DNA from: Nitrososphaera sp.
GTDB lineage: Archaea; Thermoproteota; Nitrososphaeria; Nitrososphaerales; Nitrososphaeraceae
DNA: 64,000 nt
Assembly (NCBI GenBank): GCA_023250885.1
Contig: JAHEZV010000001.1
Coordinates: forward strand, 1-64,000
Direction of reading: 5' to 3'
Under the pieces are notes generated by a model, which had not been told where the DNA came from, made no database searches, and saw only the letters and a list, made by a program, of their open reading frames with translations. The translations under genes were made by a program, and so were the position numbers. Shown piece after piece: positions 60,406 through 64,000 of the stretch (within the stretch, counting starts at the first letter, position 1; the number at the start of each line of letters is the position of its first letter).

Positions 60406-62541
60406 CTACTGCTGCCCCAGCCTCTTCTTTAATTGATCTTTTAGTTTTTCTGCCAGAGCAGGCCCTATCTTTGGTATGCTTGCGAGCTTGCTCTGCGGAG
60501 CCTTGGCTATCTTGCCAACGTCGGTCAGGCCTGCGGCATAAAGCAACCTTGCCCTCACCCGCCCGATGCACTCAAGCGCAACAAGCGGCAGCAGCTCCTC
60601 TTTCACGCCGTACCTTATCCTGGTACGGAGGTTATAAAGTTCTGCCAAGAGGTCCTCGCGCCTGAGGAGCTTGGCCACCTCATATAATGAATAGGAGAGC
60701 CACCCGCCCATTTCTACTATCCTATGCATGTCGCCCGGCTCGACTCCCATCTTGTCGCCCAGTATTTTGTCCCCCGTCTCCTCCATCCATTCGCAGAGCG
60801 CCCAGAAGCTGCGCGTGCAGTCGTATTCGCTAAGGCTGTAAAGCAATTCGCTTCCGCGGTCCTGTATCAGCAGACTCAGCTCGTCATAATCCTTTTTGCG
60901 CAATGATAGTTTCGGGTAGAAATCCGGGCTGCCGGTTATCAGGTGCAGGAATCCAAGCGTGTGCTTGCCTTCCGCGCGCTCGACGCGCTCTAGTGCATTT
61001 TTGAACGCGACGGCAGTCACCGGGTCAATGTAAAGAAGCGACGTGCGCCTTCCAAACTCTGTAGCGATGTAGCGGTTGCTCTTTGACTTTATCAACCCTT
61101 CCTGCTCCAGATATTCAAGCGCAGACTCGACCTTGAATTCGACAGTCGCGCTCCGGTATTGACGTGCAAAGAGCGTGCTTGCAAATAGCTCGTGGATTTC
61201 CGGCTTTTTCATACCCGGCACGGTTGCTATAGTCGATAGCAGGTGGAACCTGATTGCGCTGTCGCTTGACAGCTGCGACCGCAACGGTTCAGGGCTTCCA
61301 AGCACGTAATGATCGTAAAGCTCTTCAGCGTTCACGCCCGACTCACTTACGATTATTGCCTCGCCGGAGGTGTCGTATTTCGGCCTCCCAGCCCTGCCGC
61401 ATAATTGCTTATACTCGAGCACGCTTATTGGCACGCTGCCGCCATAGTCAGAATCGTAGCGCAGGATGCTCGCTATCACCACCCTCCTTGCCGGCAGGTT
61501 GACCCCGGCGGCAAGCGTTGGAGTGGCGGTCAGGATTTTGATAACGCCTTTCTTGAACGAGTTCTCCACTATTTCCCTGCTCGACGGCCCGAGGCCGGCG
61601 TGGTGGAATGCCACTCCCTTTGCCACCAGCTGGGCCAGCGTCTTTGTGAGCTCGCTGTCCTCGCCCTTGGCAAGAATGTCAGCGGACGCGCTGGCGGCCA
61701 GCTGTTTTGCAGCCTTGTCAAGGCGCCTGTAAACTCCCTCCACAGCCTTTGCTGCAAGCGATGCCGCGCGCTTCCTCGTTTCTGCAAATATGAGCGCCTG
61801 CCCCCCGCCGTCGAGGGAATCGACTGCAAGGTCGACCGCCGATGAAACGCCCGAGCTTGCGACTTTGAATTTGTTGCCGTCGCTCATCCTCGTGGAGCCG
61901 TACTCAAAGACTCCTTCCACCAGCTTTGTAGGACGCCAATTGCTTTCCACCAACTCGCACCCTAGCCAGTTGGCTAATTCGTCCGAGTTGGTGACCGTCG
62001 CGGAAAGCGCTACAACCTGCGACTGTGGGTAGTGCTTGTGGATCTTTGTCAGCATCATTTCTAGAGTCGGGCCCCTTTCCCGGTCGCCAATAAGGTGGAC
62101 TTCGTCTGACACAAATAGTCCGACGTCGCCCAGCCACTCTGCTTTGTGCCGAAAGAGCGTGTCCATCTTTTCGTTTGTAAGCACGATGACATCGGCCCCG
62201 GCAAGCTCTTTTCCCGACGAGTCATAGTCGCTGGTCGCAACCGATACTCTTACCTTCCTGCCAAAATCAAGTTTTTCAAGGACCTTCAGATCGTCGTATT
62301 TCTCGCTTGCAAGGGCGCGGAGCGGCGTGAGGTAAACTGCCTTCATGCCCTTTTCCACCGCCTTGAGGATGGCCATCATTGCAATGAGCGTCTTGCCGCT
62401 TGCAGTGGGCGTGCTCACGAGCAGCCTCTTGCCATCCAGTATGCCGTGCTCCAGCGCCATCTCCTGCGGCGGGTAGAGCGAAGAATACCCAAGGTGTGAA
62501 AGGAGCGCTTTGACTGCGTTGTCGGTTAGGGCGGCTGACAC
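60406..62541 (-). CDS. hel308: Archaeal ATP-dependent DNA helicase Hel308
   Basis: Hel308 unwinds forks and acts in replication repair. The 711-residue protein has Walker A in LLVSTPTASGKTLIAMM, the DEVH box in LFVSDEVHLIGDRERGPTLE, and YLTPLRALASEKYDDLK. The C-terminus has a winged domain, a ratchet domain and a helix-hairpin-helix (IAKAPQSKLASIPKIGPALA). Length matches the family. It lies beside mcm on the same strand with a short gap. Confidence 0.97.
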   Translation of the reverse strand: MSAALTDNAVKALLSHLGYSSLYPPQEMALEHGILDGKRLLVSTPTASGKTLIAMMAILKAVEKGMKAVYLTPLRALASEKYDDLKVLEKLDFGRKVRVSVATSDYDSSGKELAGADVIVLTNEKMDTLFRHKAEWLGDVGLFVSDEVHLIGDRERGPTLEMMLTKIHKHYPQSQVVALSATVTNSDELANWLGCELVESNWRPTKLVEGVFEYGSTRMSDGNKFKVASSGVSSAVDLAVDSLDGGGQALIFAETRKRAASLAAKAVEGVYRRLDKAAKQLAASASADILAKGEDSELTKTLAQLVAKGVAFHHAGLGPSSREIVENSFKKGVIKILTATPTLAAGVNLPARRVVIASILRYDSDYGGSVPISVLEYKQLCGRAGRPKYDTSGEAIIVSESGVNAEELYDHYVLGSPEPLRSQLSSDSAIRFHLLSTIATVPGMKKPEIHELFASTLFARQYRSATVEFKVESALEYLEQEGLIKSKSNRYIATEFGRRTSLLYIDPVTAVAFKNALERVERAEGKHTLGFLHLITGSPDFYPKLSLRKKDYDELSLLIQDRGSELLYSLSEYDCTRSFWALCEWMEETGDKILGDKMGVEPGDMHRIVEMGGWLSYSLYEVAKLLRREDLLAELYNLRTRIRYGVKEELLPLVALECIGRVRARLLYAAGLTDVGKIAKAPQSKLASIPKIGPALAEKLKDQLKKRLGQQ

Positions 62542-62580
62542 TTTAACAACATAATCAAGCCGACTATTTTAAAAATGCAT

Positions 62581-64000
62581 TTACGCCTTGGCCCAAAAGC
62601 CCGGCCTTCTTTCAAATATCTGACCTTCCCGGTTGAACTTTTGGATGTATTTCTTTGCTTCTTCGTCGCTGAACTTGCCCGTCTTGACCAGCTCCTCGAC
62701 AAGGACCTTGTCCTCAACGTCGTTGTATTCGTTGCCGGCCAGTCCCCTGAACAGTTCCATGAAGGTCTTTTCCTTGGAAACGACACTCTGGGGCTTGCCG
62801 TATAGCACACCGAGGTCTGTCTTGCCGGTGTTGACATCCACTCCGGCAGTCCTCATCATCTGGTCCACGAGGTAGATCGCGCGCTGGGCGTCATCCGCGT
62901 CCACCCTGTCCTTTAGCAGCAGCCTGGAGCGCGCGGTTGCAAGCCTCACCAAACCTTCAAGCTGCCTTGGCGTCACTGTTATCATGCCTTCCGACTCGAT
63001 CTTCCTCATGTCCATGTAGTAGCTGCGCACGATGTCAGTGGCCTCGGGCGTGAGCGCCGGCTCGCCCTGTTTAGAGTATGCAAGGTACTTGCTGAAAAGG
63101 TCGATTGCTATGGCAGGCTTGGATGCGTGCTCGGCGTCCCTGTAGATTTCAAGTATGTGGCTTGCAATCAGGTTGTCCTTTTCCTTCTCCGGCGTGTCCC
63201 TGACGATGAATATGAGATCGAACCTTGTCAAAAGTGGCACAGGCAGGTTCACGTTTTCCGTGATGTTCTTGTACGGGTCGTATTTGCCGTACATCGGGTT
63301 TGCCGCTGACAGGATAGACGTCCTTGCGTTCAGCGTGGCGACGATGCCTCCCTTTGCTACCGAGCAGGTCTGCTGCTCCATCACTTCGTGCAGCGCCGAC
63401 CTATCCTCTGGCTTTATCTTGTCAAACTCGTCGATGCACACCAGGCCCTGATCGCCCAGCACCACGGCGCCGGCTTCAAGCATCATTATGCCGGACTTGT
63501 CGCGAATTACAGCAGCTGTCAGGCCGGCGGCGGTCGAGCCCCTGCCGGAAGTGTAAAGCCCCCTTGGCGCAATTTTCGCAGCAAATTTCAGCATCTCTGA
63601 TTTTGCGGTACCGGGGTCGCCCACCAAAAGCACGTTGATGTCGCCCCTTCTGGTAGAGCCGTCCTCCAGTTTTTTGGTAAGCGAGCCGACTATCAAAAGA
63701 AGTATTGCCTCCTTGATCACCTCGTGGCCGTAAATGTGGGGCGCAAAAGAAGCGATCAGCTTTTCGTAGGCGTCCGGCTTGGTTGCAATAACCCTTATCT
63801 GGCGTTCGTCTTCGGCGCTTATCGCTATTCGCTCAATAGTCCTCGTGTCCTTGCTCCCTGCGCGGCCGCCAAGGTACTCGATGTTGTTGCCTTCCATGCG
63901 TAGCCTAAAGAGGTTACTTTTCAATTGCGGACCAAATTGTTCCTGTTCCACTCTAATGATTCCAGTAAGGATGATCCTATCTCCTGGACGACATTGATCA
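62581..64000 (-). CDS. mcm: Replicative helicase MCM (partial; 5' end beyond the window)
   Basis: The frame stays open to the right edge: upstream of the track's start it continues DQCRPGDRIILTGIIRVEQE, which is MCM N-terminal beta-barrel sequence. Then follow Walker A GDPGTAKSEMLKFA, Walker B GLVCIDEFDKIKPEDRSAL, the arginine finger LLTRFDLIFIVRD and a C-terminal winged helix (EELVKTGKFSDEEAKKYIQK). About 470 of the usual 690 residues are present. The start codon is outside the window. Confidence 0.95.
   Translation of the reverse strand, partial: DQCRPGDRIILTGIIRVEQEQFGPQLKSNLFRLRMEGNNIEYLGGRAGSKDTRTIERIAISAEDERQIRVIATKPDAYEKLIASFAPHIYGHEVIKEAILLLIVGSLTKKLEDGSTRRGDINVLLVGDPGTAKSEMLKFAAKIAPRGLYTSGRGSTAAGLTAAVIRDKSGIMMLEAGAVVLGDQGLVCIDEFDKIKPEDRSALHEVMEQQTCSVAKGGIVATLNARTSILSAANPMYGKYDPYKNITENVNLPVPLLTRFDLIFIVRDTPEKEKDNLIASHILEIYRDAEHASKPAIAIDLFSKYLAYSKQGEPALTPEATDIVRSYYMDMRKIESEGMITVTPRQLEGLVRLATARSRLLLKDRVDADDAQRAIYLVDQMMRTAGVDVNTGKTDLGVLYGKPQSVVSKEKTFMELFRGLAGNEYNDVEDKVLVEELVKTGKFSDEEAKKYIQKFNREGQIFERRPGFWAKA

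Noticed and set aside
1-64000. Genome-wide reassignment of TAG (for example to pyrrolysine)
   Set aside because: TAG ends many intact genes in the window (TFB, PAC2, Sat, Dph2, UbiD), so a simple recoding is not tenable; only context-dependent readthrough or decay remain.
1-64000. CRISPR arrays, rRNA genes, intact insertion sequences or phage
   Set aside because: I looked for repeat-spacer patterns, rRNA blocks and transposase motifs and found none.

Overview
The window reads as chromosomal DNA of an ammonia-oxidising archaeon (Thaumarchaeota/Nitrososphaeria), most likely Nitrososphaera-like. Archaeal markers include TFB, Hel308, MCM, HerA/NurA, Hjc, GatD/GatE, Dph2, NadM, an archaeal SRP RNA, an intron-bearing tRNA-Gly and a tetraether/diether lipid reductase. 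Many TATA boxes sit about 25 bases before the start codon, which suggests leaderless messages. TTG and GTG starts are common. Small zinc-ribbon proteins and two-component remnants are typical of soil group I.1b lineages. Genus placement is an inference from memory of gene content, not from a search.

Layout. 1-3.5 kb: FKBP isomerase behind a helically phased repeat array, an A-type Fe-S carrier, glutamate dehydrogenase and TatA. 3.5-9.5 kb: a minus-strand SUF operon (sufB-sufD-Rieske-sufS-sufU plus one unknown) with no sufC. 9.6-20 kb: Nudix, radical SAM, hydroxyacid dehydrogenase, PAC2, MetRS-beta-like, NAD(P)HX dehydratase, CDF transporter and TFB, mixed with a run of broken genes. 20-31 kb: cyclophilin-like protein, Hjc, translin-like, geranylgeranyl reductase, HAD, HIT, and an assimilatory sulfate cluster (SelD-like, CysH, Sat), then a prepilin-type peptidase. 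31-37.5 kb: a 1004-residue surface protein, a regulator, a decayed secreted protein and a second secreted protein. 37.5-46 kb: endonuclease III, aconitase X large and small subunits, thiouridylase-like ATPase, SRP RNA, ferredoxin-dph2 and a UbiD decarboxylase. 46-54 kb: hypothetical pair, tRNA-Gly, LEA-type protein, CopD-like protein, RtcA, NadM, GatD and GatE. 54-64 kb: CPBP protease-like, NurA-HerA with two small winged-helix-like neighbours, PII-like protein, a broken GlcNAc-1-P transferase-like gene, Hel308, and MCM running off the right edge.

How genes fit together. AcnX large and small subunits plus the UbiD homologue are the signature enzymes of the archaeal (anhydromevalonate phosphate) mevalonate route, and the geranylgeranyl reductase acts downstream in the same lipid pathway. 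The Fe-S block (A-type carrier, SUF) serves many clients in the window (Nth, Dph2, CysH, radical SAM, ferredoxins). Sat and CysH give sulfate-to-sulfite assimilation.

The most unusual signal is a set of genes that read through well only if one or more in-frame stops are ignored, and nearly all of those stops are TAG (11 counted). Three genes (a short-chain dehydrogenase, a winged-helix protein and a DUF3303-like protein) have a single TAG as their only visible lesion. The conservative explanation is pseudogenes in a genome rich in AAG/GAG/CAG codons; TAG also ends many healthy genes here. The bias is nevertheless countable and testable. The window also holds several frameshifted genes and no rRNA, CRISPR array or intact mobile element that I can see.
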